A stretch of 64,000 nucleotides of DNA from Kalmusia sp. IMI 367209 (GCA_027946365.1 JAPEUQ010000013.1:1-64000), one strand, 5' to 3'. Positions 25,900 to 38,979 are shown, counted from the first letter of the stretch. A program made the numbers and translations. Notes: generated by a model not told the origin, from the letters alone.

Positions 25900-26883
25900 C
25901 AAGTTTATTAACAGGTTGCGAGGATTGAGAGCTTCGAGCTGGTTTGTATTCGGCGAAGTATTACATGCATTAGACAATCCAGACGTCTCTTTTATGAAAG
26001 ACTTCGAGTATGCACAATTGGAACGCGCATAAAGATGCTCGATGGCTTTAGAATCTTTCATCGTGATCCTGATTGGTACGCTTCATGTGAACAAGTCACT
26101 GGTTCCTGCGAATCCTGGGTGGACGAAGCAATAGGTAGGGTCGAAAGGGGTGAAGACGAAAAAGACCGGCTACGACTCGTGGACAAAGCGGTGAAAGAAA
26201 CGAAGAACCGCTTTACCCTTCGCTCGTTGATTTTAAGTGTCTTTAGCGTTGCTCATGATGAAGCTGCACTTGCGCTCAGTAACGTCTTCTTTCACCTCGC
26301 AAGACATGCACGAATCTGGAACAAGCTTCTTGAAGAGGTGTTGCGCACTCGAGACCGACCTATGACTAACGACGTTCTAACAACGTACGTGTATTTGAAA
26401 AACTGCTTCCGCGAAAATGCGTTTCGTACCGCTGATTAGGGACATGCAAGACTCACAAAGTATAGCACACCGTCTGACTCCCATTGTCACTGAAAATCAT
26501 AGAGTCCTTCTTGATGTACGTTTCGCATTAGCTACTTCTTGTGCTCTACTGGCTAGGAATCGAACCCAGGGTGTCATTCTCCCCTGTGGTGAAGGCACTG
26601 ATGTAGCTGCCCGCTATATTTCCAGAAAGGCGACATCATCGAAGCCGATTATTGTATGATGATGCGACACTTTGACTTCTAGGAACCCAGTGCTGAAGAA
26701 TTCTTGCTTGAGCGATGGGTTAAAGTCAGGGCAACTTGGGAATATCTACCATTCCGTGGTGGACCCCGGCAATGTCCTGGGACACGGCTAGTCTTCACGG
26801 AAGCCGCTAATACCACGGTGAGACAACTCTATGAGTTCTGAAGGCTAGAGAGCAGAGATGATCAAGTGGAATGGAAGAAGTAA
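25900..26883 (+). pseudogene. Cytochrome P450 pseudogene
   Basis: Several frames in order match a fungal P450. FVFGEVLHALDN and SFMKDFEYAQLE (from about 25937) are followed by a frame change to MLDGFRIFHRDPDWYASCEQ (26035) and the I-helix region RSLILSVFSVAHDEAALALS (AHDE in place of the usual AGxxT). The K-helix region near 26410 is damaged. A further frame reads TPIVTENHRVLLD, then probably a 54-bp intron (GTACGT ... CCCAG), then GVILPCGEG. Next come KGDIIEADYCMMMRHFDF, TAG at 26680-26682 where Trp is expected, EPSAEEFLLERW and the haem-binding loop FRGGPRQCPG (26752-26781) with its Cys. A TGA at 26839-26841 interrupts the tail YEF-stop-RLESRDDQVEW. The pattern resembles CYP52-like monooxygenases. 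Not functional. Confidence 0.85.
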
Positions 26884-29085
26884 ATGCGTATCAAAGTAAG
26901 AATGGGACTCTACTTAGACTTATTCCTAATCCAAAGAATCAGATCTGGTAGTTTTGCTTACATTATAGACAATTGATTTACGCACAGCATTGACCTGGGA
27001 ACGGCTCCCTCTAGGTGATATATATATGATGGCTGAGTGTAGACGCATTTTATCTTCTTCGTTTTGCTGTCCGGTTTTGTTGTAAACTTACTGACCACGC
27101 GGCGAAATCCCCAATTTCCTCCAACGAGGAATTTGCAACAGCCATAGAGATTATATGAGTAGAAGAGGGATCAAAAAGCTAGTAAACGTGTTGAAGAAGT
27201 CCCTAACTACGCGTAGCCTATTATTGGTCGGCCACGATCCTCCGGTGTGCAGCTTGTTCCCAGTATTCTCTTAAGGTGTGCACTGAAATACTTACCAAAC
27301 GTACATGGAAAGTAGAAAGAGAAGTCACGAATCATTTTCACCCATCATCCAATAGAAATTCATCTGTTAAAATTTCGTACTGGAGCGAAACTGAGTAGAC
27401 ATTGCAGCATGATCGCAATCTCGAGCCAGAAAAACAAAAGAAGTTACAAGGTTCGGTAGGCATTGAGCAATTGGCAACATCAACATTAGTGACATGTCAA
27501 ATGAAAATAGTGAAGTTTGATATATTTAGATACCTATCCTTACGTAATGTTCCGTTGATAGAGGGCCACATCATAATAGAGCATATCGCGCCCAATCACG
27601 ATTAGGGTCATAAATAGTAATTTTCCCGTTGTCTTTGCTAAGGGAAGAAATCTTAATCTTCGTCAAATCACGGACTCTGTTGTGATAGATCTCAGCGTCA
27701 GACTAGCAAATTAAATTTCAAAGAGCTACAGGGACCCACAGTCATATAGGTTCCACTGTTTAACTACGGGGATACCTATGTAGACATGCGTAATGAGAAA
27801 ATCTCCGAAATAGACAGTGTAGAGTGGGGTTCAAGTGGGGTAATTAAACTGCTCTGGCTCATAATAACAGATAGTATGTGGAGGTTAGCCTAGCAATGGG
27901 TACAACGAAGACTTTCCTAATAGACAGGAAGGGGTTTCAACGAATAGTGTAGATGTCATGATTACATGATTGGTAATAAGGAAGAATAGGAGAATGAGGA
28001 GACATTATAAACGTCATTTAGTTAAAGTTGAATCAACTCGTACAAGCTAGGCATTACAAATATTACGCTTTCCAGCATTTTTCTAAGCCAAGTCGCCCAA
28101 AGCCCATTCTTTTAAGGTCGTCGCATATTTATACCTGTGTTGTGGATCTCCATAAAGGGTCCCAAACAAACGTAAGGCTCTAATTACTCATTATATGTAA
28201 AAACCACCGATTCGATCAGGCGTTCTGCTACACCATGTGAGGTTTAATTCTCCTAACTTGAAATTAGGCCTCGAGCAGTCTATTGCACAACCCTGAGATG
28301 ACCTTCGGATATGGTAGGATAGGCTGCTGGTTCTTCGATTGTATAGTAGCGAGTCTCATGTCTTCAATAGCGCATGAAAAACTGTATGTGAACAAGTTTC
28401 TAGACTCATCACCATCACTCTCCATGAACCCATCGATCCAACTTGTGATATACAAAAGATCTGCAGTGAGTAGCATATAGGACCATAGCGGTGGCTTCTT
28501 CTAACCTATGTGATAGATCTTACGCTATTCGATTGACCCTTCATCTCACAAACCATGCCGGGCAACAACGCGATACAGCAACAATTTCATGATACTTTTA
28601 GGGCGCAGGTACGCTCTAACGATGATAGCAATAGTAAACCGGACCAGTCGTAGAGTTGTACATTTCTTCGACAACATCTGAAGCAGTTTTCAAGCATCGC
28701 AACACTTTCTTGATAGGTGCAGACCATCTGCTGCTCGACAAAGTCATAGTAGTGAGGTGGCTGCCTTTGAGGACATTCGGAGGTCCCCATTTTAGATCTT
28801 TGGGATCATATCGTGGAACCTGAACTGATAGCTGCGTGCGTGTTCCAGGATCCCCAGGATATTATTACGTTATTCATACAATACATTTTCTTAGAAGACA
28901 TCCATAGGATAGGAATGAGGACACTACGTTCATTCGTGCTACATACACTGTGTAAAAACAGCCGACTATATATTCTTGAACCTTTTGCTCGCATCATGGG
29001 ACATCATTCATAAGCTGAAGGTATTGAGTCAGATCAAGGCTCAGGTAATTGCTCATAGTAAAGAAGGGCTATACTAGATGCACCA
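26884..29085. other. Gene-free interval of about 2.2 kb
   Basis: Moderately AT-rich, with all frames interrupted. The longest frames are about 70 codons, with no recognisable domain. No RNA gene was found. Confidence 0.5.
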
Positions 29086-31273
29086 CTATGGTAAACTCAG
29101 AAACAGATCTAACATCTTCGGATATTTCGGCGTCCCCAGATCTGTCACTGGATCCCAACCCTTTGAAGTAGAAAACCCATCTGTTCCGCACCCGGATTCG
29201 TCCCGTTCATTATATCGTTTAGTACGTGAGCATTTGCGTATAGCACAGAATTGATAAATCGCACTGGATCCTTCCCGCGCTTGATGCGCTCTTCGTTGAT
29301 ACGGTTGACGACAGCCGCGAAGATTGGGGCAGCAGCCGAAGTACCGCCTGTGAGGCTAACACCGCCGTTGTAGACCGCTACGGTGTTGTCTCCGTTTGCG
29401 GCGACATCAGGGATACCGCGGCTGTTGCGGTTATAGACACCTGTGCTATTGCTCCAGTTGCCCTGCATTTCTCAACTTAGCTCTACGCTTCAATTAGGGA
29501 AGGGAGATGCTCACGCCGTAGTAGTATGCATATGGTGGGTTCTCCTCCGTGAAGTAGCCATCTACAGCACTCGACTGATAGTCCGGGATAGGGAACACGT
29601 TCGAAAAGCCGCCACCGGATGAGCAGGGGAGATACCAAGGGTCGCCGGCGAGATCGTTCGCGGCACTCTCTGGGTCAAAGACAGTGCGTCCAGGGTATAT
29701 TTTAGTGACACCAACGCTATTTAGCCAAGGACAAGTGTTGGGATGTGAAGGCGTAAAGACGGTGCTGTTGCGCAGGCAGCCATCCGGCGAATCTTCTTTC
29801 GGAAGGTCACCTACATCAGAGTCCCCACTCGATGTGAACACGGAGACACCTTGGAGGCCGAGCATAAGCCATTCATCGCACTATTTTGGCGGTCAAGTTC
29901 ATCCTCCATCGACGGTGGTCAAATTACTTCCCTGCCGTTTCTGATAGTTGGCCGGGAGTTCGGCCTCCTGCTTCATGAACGAGATGGAAATGACGTTCGT
30001 AGGCTGAAACAATGTTAGAATGCTAACCATATATCACTTCAAGTTCAGCTCACCTCATACACGCCACACATTGATTCGCCTTTATACCCGTCCGGTCTCT
30101 CGTTCAGATACACGGGGTCTAGGTAACGGTTGTTCCCCTTCTCCCCATAGGCTTCGTAAGTGCAGTAGGACCCATCAATAGCGTCGAGAAATGTGTTGAA
30201 AATCCCTCCTTCGAGCCATTGCTGTGCAGACCAATAGAGATCATCTACCTGATAAATCCCCGTTTTCTGCGGATAAACAATAGGGATCGCCAGTTCAAGA
30301 TCCATATCGGCTTCAGATCCGGCGTGTGAATTGTCGACAGGTGCAATCCCACCGTTGATAGACTTAACGATTGGCCCCGTGCCATTGGCGATATATGGTG
30401 TAAATTTAGAGAAGGAGTAGTCCAAGTCTTCCTGCGTAGAAGCTAGACAGTAGATATATGCCCATAGCGTTATCCGGACTAATTTCGGCCTGTAGATCCT
30501 GGAGGGGGATTTTGTATAGCGCCCGAATACATGCAGGTGTGATGATCTCATCACAAGTAGTGAGCGAAGAGAGATTTGATCGAGTTGTGCATCGAGTGCA
30601 CGCTTGTATGGTCCGGAATCCTGATGGTAAAATTTGCTGCTGCTGCGTTTGCTGGACATCTTCTTAGCCTTATTTGCCCTCCGAAAAATCAGCCTTGGCA
30701 TTAAAGACAATTTAATGAAGATATTTCAACATACTCAACAGTCTTTGAGTAATTCCCTTTGACACCAGGCATTATGTAGTCGACATGCTCTTGTAGGTAG
30801 CGTGGGATATGGTATTGGTCGCAGGCTACCATGGCACGCTCGTCTTCGCGCACATAATATTTAGTCCAGAGTAATTGCTCAGCTTCCTCCACCGTCGCTT
30901 CGAAAGCAAGCCATGCCTTGTTGTCGGTATGGGTGATGCGCTCTTTAGCAATGCCGCCAGAATTGACTAGCCAACTAGCCACCGTATCAACTGTGTCATT
31001 AGATGGTGCAAATGCCTCAATGACTTCGTTTTGTTTACAATGCTTGCCGTACGTCTCATACCGAGGATGGGAGACGTCCATGAGCCACTTTTCAGCCATT
31101 TGCGCAGCTTGCTTGTTCGATTTCAATCCGACCCTCATGGGCAGTCGCATCTGAGAGTCGGCGCGACGAACATTCTGTCTAGGACTGGTTCTCTGTTCGT
31201 GGACAACAAGATTATCAGGTACAGATGCTGCAGTCGCAAGGGTAATAGCCGCAGCTAGGATCATGAGCCGCAT
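29086..31273 (-). pseudogene. Secreted sedolisin (S53 tripeptidyl-peptidase type) pseudogene
   Basis: Sedolisins are secreted acid proteases with a Glu-Asp-Ser triad and a large pro-domain. The front, 30701-31273, has the signal peptide MRLMILAAAITLATAAS and a pro-kumamolisin domain. Further down are CDEIITPACIRALY, GSEADMDLEL (catalytic Glu and Asp four apart, about 30295-30322), VFTSSGDSDVG (oxyanion Asp, about 29812-29835), GIPDVAANGDN and LTGGTSAAAP with the catalytic Ser (29326-29349). The C-terminus GWDPVTDLGTP belongs to the calcium site. All triad residues survive, but the frame is broken at least three times: near 30540, by an apparent 2-base loss at about 30431-30440, and by a 1-base loss near 29190. 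Probable introns (for example GTGAGC ... TTTCAG near 30000-30050) are still visible, so the gene decayed after losing selection. Confidence 0.85.
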
Positions 31274-32791
31274 CTTCGCTTATCTCTAGGTTGGAAGAAA
31301 AGATGATTCGAGCACCACAAGTCAACAAGGGTCGTCACGATCGAGAAAAGAATTATCTTTGTCTACAAGGGGTTTTTAGTCTTTCGCCCCGCTCAACGTG
31401 CATTCTGCCTTAGGTGAAGACTGTGGAATAGGTGCGCTAGTGCGACACCGAGTCGGAGAAAGCCTAGCAAGATCGACATTTACGGACGAGAACCTCTAGC
31501 ACCAAGTACAAAAAAGGCTAACACAGTAATAAAGTTACTGTGCAGGGATCCATTCAAAACGCGATGGATCGACATCAGAACGACACATGAAGAGCTTCGA
31601 AGGCTAGAAGGTTCATGATAAAAGTACTGTTTGGAGTCCCTGGGTTTGGAGAGGAGCATAAGATCGAGTCATCGCAGCACATGAAGCTGGTATTATCGCA
31701 CTTTGTATGAGGGGTGAGGCAATTTACTCAAGCTTCTCCAAGAGGGAGGATTCTACTTCAGAACCTCAGCCGCAAGCGACGCGACGCGCCGGCATCATAT
31801 GACGTAGAAAGCATATTAGCGATGCCGGTATCCGAGTAAGCAGGGGCAGATTCAAACTCGTAGATCAGTATAATCCGACAATGATCGATGCAGCTTCCAG
31901 GTTCGAGACCATGAGTATGCTCGTTACGAAATCGTCAGGCTTGGTAAGGGCATTCATATCATGAAGGCATGTCGGGCTAGAATGTCAGGTCTAAGCGGCT
32001 ATTGGCTGGAAGGGTTCATAATTCGTTAAATATATCCGTACCCAGATTCACATTCGATAAATACCCATATACCGCGTATACCCTTCGGCCGTGTAAGCTT
32101 TTGCGGACACAAGCAGTTCATATATCAGCGCCGCCTGCTATTTGGCCAGACTCATCCTTATTCCCTTTGAGGACACCTGACATGGCTTCCGCGACCTTAA
32201 AAAAAAGGCATCGCGCCCGTTCAACCTCTATGCCAAATTTATGGGCAAACCAAGTTTTGCGCGCCTTTCGCTTTGTGCATGCAATGGTCGTGCTCTTCAA
32301 AAGCATAGTGCGGATTTTGCTAGAACCACTTATGAAGGTCGAAAGCAAGTTATTAGAGATGAAGAGACCAATCTTGTAGCTTGCATGACTCCCTGCCTGG
32401 ACTCTTCGCCTTCATCATTCCCGCCGTTCTCGCTACGTATAAACCTAGACAGCCAATTTACATGTTCTCCATGCTATGATTCGTAACGCTTGTAAGAGAA
32501 TTAGCTGAATATGAACAATCAAATATGGTGACTCCATAGAATTTTAACACTTTCTATCACTGTTGCTGCCGAGATACATACTACTGCGTTCTTTGAGTCA
32601 TTGTCAGATACTGTCGAATACGGTACTATTAATTTCGTCTGGTGCGGAATTAGGACACAAGGAAAATATACATTAAAGATAGTGCAGCTAAGATAGGCGT
32701 CTAGTACCGAAAGTCACCCACCCTTACTCCGCACATTGTCAACATTCCGGAGATTTACGACAAGCTATGTCTTCTAAATTGAGTACACCGC
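31274..32791. other. Gene-free interval of about 1.5 kb
   Basis: Lies between two pseudogenes. A 125-codon frame at 32002-32379 (+) and an overlapping 76-codon frame on the minus strand have no known domain. An 8-bp perfect inverted repeat with a 5-base loop (31522-31542) was noted but is of a size expected by chance. No gene is supported. Confidence 0.5.
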
Positions 32792-35490
32792 CTAAACAAT
32801 CACAGCGTCTGGAGCAGCCCCCATGGTCAATGCCGTCTCGTTGTGATGAATGTCGTGGAATAACTCACGCGGCGCCGGATCGTTAGCCAAAATGACCGCA
32901 ACGTTAGTGACTTCTGTTGCGTTCACCATGACGATGGAATTGCCCCCAGCCACATTCCACTTTTCGAAGCCTGGATAAAGTAGCGGTACTACGCACGACT
33001 TACTCGAGATTACCGCCATACGCTGCGACACAGAACTCGTAGTTCCACGTGCCGGGAAATAAGAAGCCTATACTGTACGGTGTGTTAGTCGTGGTGCCGG
33101 CTAGGGTCTGTTCCGTCTCAGCTCTCGCACGAATGCTGCGCTAATAGATGGTGTATCCCGTGGCTGAACTAGACGCGGCGTTGTAGGAGAGCATGCTGGG
33201 GGTGGGGTCCTGATTTACTACTTTAAGACCACTGATCGCGCTCGGCACCCCGCCATTGATGATAAGCCAAAATGGCCTGCTCCAGGCAACCTACCTACAA
33301 TTTCGGCACCGCCTGTCCAGCTGCTCTTCATGTTGACGTAGGTGGTCACTCAGGCACCATAACGGTAGCCTGACTTAAGGCCGCCGATCCAGAAGCCGCA
33401 GCACGTAGCTGCAGTCGTTTGAATCAAAGCACCTTCGGTACCTTTGTCCCAAACTATAACAGCGCAACGATTCACGTCGTATCCCGATAAATCCCGATAC
33501 AGCCTTCCAGTTCACCTGGATTCCGTCGCCCGAGGGCGCTGAGGTGATGTCAATTGGTGCAGGGGCGATTTTGGGGTGCGCCGTGCAGAAAATTGAGCCT
33601 GTCTAGGCAGAGCGATCATCTTTATCACCCTTCGTGCGGACTTGAAACTCCCATATTTGGCCATCCTGGATCTATGAGGTAAAGCTAGCAGAAGTACCCG
33701 GATAAACGGTGCCCAAAGACCACCAATCGGAAATTCCTTGCAAGCCAGGGCGAATCTCATAGCCTCTTGCCTGTAAGTCCCGGACCCAAGCGATGTAGCT
33801 ACCTTCAGAGATAACACTGCATATTAGGTTTGTTGGCGTATGAACGACTCTAGCTTCTAGATTTGCAGGAACGGAAAAGTCAAGCCCGGTGAAACCCCAA
33901 TCCGCTTTCAGGCTTTTGGCGAATGTCTGCGCGATGTGATATTCGCCCATGGAATTAGGGTGTAGCACATCGTAGCCGTCAGGGCAGCCTCCTGGACGAC
34001 AGTTGTAGTTGGAGTTAACGTCAACGTAGGTAAGAGGAGACTCCTAGTGGAACCAGTTGGGCATAGTGGTCTTGAGCAGCTTTTTGGATCTTTTAGTGTT
34101 ATCAACTAAGTCCTGACGACCATCAATGAAAGCCCTATCCATTACGTTGCCAAGGAGAATCTTAATGTTTGGATTTGCCTCACGAACGGCCTCAACTAGT
34201 GCTCCCATGTTTCCGATCAGCCTTTCTGGGCGACTGACGAACCATCCCAAATCGTTGAAACCGAGGAGAATGACAGATAGTCTGGATTATAGATGAAGAC
34301 CCAGTCATGGATGGTGTACCTGACCTGCGCTGCTTGCCGACCCCACCATGCACCGTGCCCTTGATGACCAAAGCCATCGGGCTCGTCAGAAGCATACAAT
34401 CCTTGTACGGTCGGCGTTTCGGGTGCACTTTCACCTGGGAATAAAGGTGCTAAGGAACTAAGGAATAGACCGCTGTATTCGACGATGGGCCATGTGTGCC
34501 AGTATAGGGTCCGCTGAACTCGAATTCATGGTTTTGACCTAGCCAATAGTTCAGCCGCCATCGCCAAGTCCAATCACCCTTCATTCCGTGCGAGATGGAG
34601 TCTCCTGCGATAAGAAATTTCCCTCCGAGTTCAACAGGTGGGGTAGTCGGCCCGGAGTCACATGTTCACCTCATATCACCTTTCCGATCGTCATTCTCAT
34701 ATCCATGTTCCGGACCATTTCCGAGTGTGCAGTAGTGATTTACCCCATCGTTGTCATCGTAAGTCCAGAACTGACCAGCACATTCAAAGCTAACAAAATC
34801 ATTGTCGTTCTGTCCCGGATGTAGAATCAAAACATATGGTAAGCGCGAGGTAATTTGGACTGTTCCGTTGTCGTCAACCTCCTCTCTTTGTATATGGCCA
34901 ACCTGCTTTCCTGCATCGTTGTACATGACAATATCCAAACGGTACTTCGCTCCAGTCTTATTCTCATGACGTTGGTACTAATTAACGTGCGCCGTACACC
35001 AGCCCGGAGTGGATCCAGGTTCGAGATCGTCATCGAGGATCATGAACATGCCGAAGACTAAGTGTGCACCTACCACAGGGAATCCACAAGTCCCGCCAAG
35101 ACTTTCGTCAAAGTCTCTCATCTTTTGCAGCTATTGCCACCATCGTCATTCCAAGCGTCCGCCAATGACTGAAGTTCGAGGAGGCCCTTGAAACCATCAA
35201 TCTGGATGACTGAATGGTCAAAACCGTGGGTGAGTGTCAGCTCCCGACTTGTGTGTCCAAGTATTCAGACAAAGAGCACTTACCCGCCTCGATCACTGTT
35301 GACACCACTAGCCTGGGTGTAGGTGATATTGAAATGTCCAAAGTCCTTGTTATAAGCTGGTTCACTCCATTAAGATAATAGTTGTCCCATGTGGCCCAAC
35401 CTCAGTATACAATGTGCCGGTACCACATTTGATATCCCCAGTGCAGTAACCACCACTCCAAGTTCCTATGGCAAGGTCACATCTATCTTC
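32792..35490 (-). pseudogene. SGNH/GDSL hydrolase with fibronectin-like tail, pseudogene
   Basis: Reading down the minus strand, an N-terminal extension (CDLAIGTWSGGYCTGDIKC, about 35420-35490; ELQSLADAWNDDGGNSC near 35130-35180; DIVMYNDAGKQVGHI near 34900) leads into the hydrolase. Block I is FLIAGDSISHG (about 34585-34620) with nucleophile Ser in GDSIS. Later come HQGHGAWWGRQAAQVR, GNMGALVEAVREANPNIKIL (about 34140-34220) and block V DGYDVLHPNSMGEYH (about 33945-33985), which supplies Asp and His. A fibronectin type III-like tail follows (DGQIWEFQVRTKGD, APIDITSAPSGDGIQVNW). Frames change several times. TAG at 33603-33605 replaces the expected Trp in RSA-W-TGS and there is a stop near 34447-34465. 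The C-terminal frame ends at 32792. The family includes secreted carbohydrate esterases. It is dead in this genome. Confidence 0.8.
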
Positions 35491-37670
35491 GATATCTTCA
35501 TCCTATACTCATTTGAAGTAAAGCATGTTTCTACCAAATAGCTATGCGAACACATACATATGCGTTTGCGTCTTTCAAGTAATCCATTAATTGGAAAATC
35601 AGTTGCCCGAGGTTCATCCCTACCTTAAGGCTATCTCGAGCCTGTAAGAGAGCACGAGGCAACACAGCGAGGTTTCCCCCTGTGGAAATTATGGCAACAG
35701 TAACGAGTACAATGATTTCCTATAAATTCTTCAACCAATAACCCACGGTAGGGCTATGGTATCAGCCGATGTTTCCGACGGACCTTTGAGAAGAAATTTC
35801 AAGACACTGACCGCTAGCGCTTGACGCCAGATAGAACATTAGTCAGTCCGGTGAGGAGCTAGGGCTTCTACGAGAGCTTTTGTACATGAAACTTGCCCCC
35901 ATGTGCCGAAGTATTCCTCATCTTTTCATGCTTCTTTGCAGACTAGCGCCCATTTCACGCCATGCATAGATAGCCGATTTAAAGTGTCATCTGGTTCTCC
36001 CAGTTCGAGTCTACGCAATCATAATCGCGTCGGCAAAGACCGAGTATCTCACTTCAGCAACAGCGTAGCCATAAAGCAGTGCACCTCCGACAGGAACCAT
36101 CGCGTAGCCCAAGAGTCTATGGCTTTCCTTAACACCGCATACCGCCACTATCAGTCGACTAGGAAGTATGGGTGTCGAGTGTAATCGACCAGCTTTTGAT
36201 TGGCTAGCTAGCTTTTCCAGCCACAATGGGGCTCTTTCCTCCCTTCTTCGCGTCAAGATCCTTTGAATGTGCTGAATCATAGCCTCTCAAGGCTTTTTGG
36301 AGCTACAATGATAGGCCAGCCCCCTGCAAGGAGGAGCGTTAGACATACTGACTTTCTAGTTGACTGTAATTATGGTGTTTTCATGTGTTCTCTTATTGGA
36401 AAAAAGCCCCCAAGGTTCAGGGTCGGTCACACGTGTACTAGAGGATGCGAGGATGCGCTAGGCTCGTATCCTCCATATTACACATCTACTGGAGAATGCG
36501 CTAGCCGTCCACCTATAGGCGTTCACCAGAGTAGCTGAGAACTCCGATGTGGCTTCAATACTTTTATTAAAGCCAAGACAATGCTTACGAAATAGAGTTA
36601 GATCATACGACTCGTTGAATATGCCAATGTCATACTATACTTAACCAGAAGTAGTCTCGACATTCTTCCCTCGCATATTACTGCGTCTCACGAAGTTCAG
36701 GTCGTGGGTGAGAGAACGCGCCATTCTCAAATACCGTGCAGTGACCACAGAGGAGCGCGAAAAATAAACAAAGCTTCCACAAGGACAATAACATTGACTC
36801 CGTAACGGGGTCCCGCTGAGAGAACGGGACGATTCCCTTTGCAGCATGAACCCAACGAACGTGAACGTGGACCAGGCTAAAATTAGACATATGCAGGGAA
36901 AAAACCGAGCAAACGTGTCTCGGTTCAGCACAACGTGGGCTGTTCGGCTCGCTTGTCAGCAGAGTTGATTTCGTTACAGTCGAATCTGGCCTTGAGCAAT
37001 CACACCGCATGGGCTTTACTAAGGCGCCAGCGCTAAGCTACTATAGGCAATAAGCTTACTATATTGAAGTGCCAAGATCTGGCCTTATACGTGAGCGCGA
37101 GCGAGAACCCGGCTTATATAAGGAATTCAAGCAATTGCCATTGGCATAACTAACTAAATACAGTGACCGATGAGGTCGCTAAAGGCTTGGATTGACTGTA
37201 TTCTCGGAGGGGGGACCCCACACTAGTATCAATGAGGAATTTATGGTGCAAAAAGCCGAGGAAAGCAGATGTAACATTCTGCATCTGGGACAACTCGGTA
37301 GAAGGGGTCGTTTGCCTCGTTCATCACCCAAAACGTTTGGGCGAGGTCTATACGAACAGTTGCCCTGCCTTTGCAAGTTTAGCGTCCCCGAGCTTATGCC
37401 CATTTTCACCGTCTCACTTGGTTTGTATTGACTCCTGACGCGGTTCCAATAGATCAGGATGCGAAAAGCTTTTGCTGTCGTGTTGCTACGCTGACATCTT
37501 CCCTCAGCCTTCTTGGGAAATGGATTAAAATGCCAGTGCCCGTCATTGTTTCTTGCTATTGTTCGCTATAGCGACTGTGAGATTTTTCTTCAGCCACTGG
37601 TTCACTTCGAGATAGAACCCATCCATCCCATCTAATTTCTAATTCGCTCGACCTTCGCTCCGAAATTAAG
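35491..37670. other. Intergenic, 2.2 kb, upstream of tyrosinase
   Basis: No recognisable gene on either strand; frames under 110 codons lack known domains. The last 150 bases before the tyrosinase ATG are pyrimidine-rich, like many fungal promoters. Confidence 0.5.
37115..37122 (+). promoter_or_regulatory. Possible TATA box
   Basis: TATATAAG lies in GC-rich surroundings (GAGCGAGAACCCGGCT just upstream). It is about 550 bases before the tyrosinase start, so it would need a long leader or a leader intron, or it serves an unseen transcript. Confidence 0.25.
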
Positions 37671-38708
37671 ATGGCAAAATTCGCCTTCCTTGCAGCCTTC
37701 CTTGCAGGCGCATCGGCAGCCGTGCTTCCTCGAGCCGATATTCCCACTGGAGCTCCGAAGCTCCCTCTCTCGGCCTTTGAGACTAAGCCCGTCCACATGC
37801 TTTCGCTAGAAGAACTTGTCGCCCTCGTGAACAATGGTACACAGCAGGGACCCAAGTTCGATGGCATGGGTATTGCAGCGACGTGCACTAGCTCGCGCAC
37901 ACGTCCAGAATGGCACAGCACCTCGGATGCCGTTAAACAAAAGTTCGTCGACGCTATCAAGTGCATGCTTCGCAATCCTTCCAAAGGATATCCTGGGGCC
38001 CAGAATCGATACGAGGATTTTGTGCAGGTACACCAGACGGTAGCAGACAATGTTCACAACAATCGCAAATTTATAGTGTGGCATCGCGCATACTTGTGGG
38101 CTTTTGAGGAAGCGCTTCGCGGCGAGTGCGGGTATACTGAGAGCATCCCTTGGTTCGACGAGACCAAGTACGCTGGTAAATTTTCGCAGTCCTCCATCTT
38201 CTCGAGCAAGTGGTTCGGTGCCATCAACCTAGCTGGCAACTGTGTCAGCGATGGCCAGTTCGCCAATCTGGCCTTGAACATCGGCCCTGGTACGCAAAAC
38301 CAGCGCCATTGTCTTTCGCGCAATGGTAACGCCTCTCTCACATCGATGTGTAACTCGGATGTTGTAAATGCGTGCCAGGCCGCAAACGACTACCAGGTGT
38401 TTGCGAAATGCGAGGAAGAAGGTGTGCACGGTTACGGCCACAATGGTATTGGAGGTACTATGCGTGACTTTTACACCAGTCCTAGCGATCCGGTTTTCTG
38501 GCTTCACCATGGAATGGTTGATCGCCATTTTCGAATCTGGCAGAACCTTGATGGAAACCGTGTCAACTATATTGATGGAACTGGCCCTGATGGGAATACC
38601 CTTACTATGGATACGGACATCTATCTTAATGGACTTAAACCTAACCTTAAAGTCCGAGATATTATGAACACTCTAGGAGGGTTTTTGTGTTATCGTTACG
38701 ATTACTAA
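37671..38708 (+). CDS. Secreted tyrosinase (type-3 copper polyphenol oxidase)
   Basis: The protein has 345 residues and a single exon. Residues 1-17 (MAKFAFLAAFLAGASAA) are a signal peptide. The enzyme should oxidise monophenols or diphenols to quinones with a dinuclear copper centre. CuA histidines are visible at H121 (VQVHQ), H129 (DNVHNN) and H138 (FIVWHRAYLWAFEEALR). CuB histidines are at H253 and H257 (GVHGYGHNGIGG) and in the HH pair at 279-280 of DPVFWLHHGMVDRHFRIWQ. The usual Arg-x-Trp after VDR is Arg-His-Phe here. Nine or more Cys fit an extracellular disulfide-rich form. The length of about 345 matches short secreted fungal tyrosinases rather than the longer intracellular ones with a C-terminal lid domain. 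It could act in melanin or phenolic chemistry, or in tailoring of a peptide metabolite. The neighbours (decayed amidase, methyltransferase) hint at the last but do not prove it. Confidence 0.93.
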   Translation: MAKFAFLAAFLAGASAAVLPRADIPTGAPKLPLSAFETKPVHMLSLEELVALVNNGTQQGPKFDGMGIAATCTSSRTRPEWHSTSDAVKQKFVDAIKCMLRNPSKGYPGAQNRYEDFVQVHQTVADNVHNNRKFIVWHRAYLWAFEEALRGECGYTESIPWFDETKYAGKFSQSSIFSSKWFGAINLAGNCVSDGQFANLALNIGPGTQNQRHCLSRNGNASLTSMCNSDVVNACQAANDYQVFAKCEEEGVHGYGHNGIGGTMRDFYTSPSDPVFWLHHGMVDRHFRIWQNLDGNRVNYIDGTGPDGNTLTMDTDIYLNGLKPNLKVRDIMNTLGGFLCYRYDY

Positions 38709-38979
38709 GAATGTAGATTAATGACTTAGTGTATTAGGCTTATTGACATGAAAAATAAAAATTGACTCTTTTCGGGTATTGACTGAGAAGAACCTATTGC
38801 ATGAAAACCACATGTGAGAAAATGCAAGTTGATTTCCCCCGCCAGCAACAACCACTAGTACGGTGAGGAAGTCATCTTCGAATTCATAAATAGAGTTCTA
38901 CCTTAAGCGTCATCGGACGCAGAATGTGACTCAACTAGAGTCAGGAACTCAAAATGAGACAAAGTTGTTGTCATGCATT

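Noticed and set aside
26545..26580. GGAATCGAACCC, which looks like the T-arm of a tRNA on the minus strand
   Set aside because: No acceptor, D or anticodon arms can be built around it, and it falls at the 3' end of what looks like an intron in the P450 pseudogene.
31522..31542. Hairpin CACAGTAA / TTACTGTG with a 5-base loop
   Set aside because: An 8-bp stem of this kind is expected about once in a window of this size; no T-run or gene end follows.
32002..32379. 125-codon plus-strand frame between two pseudogenes
   Set aside because: Composition and sequence look random; no signal peptide, domain or splice signals.
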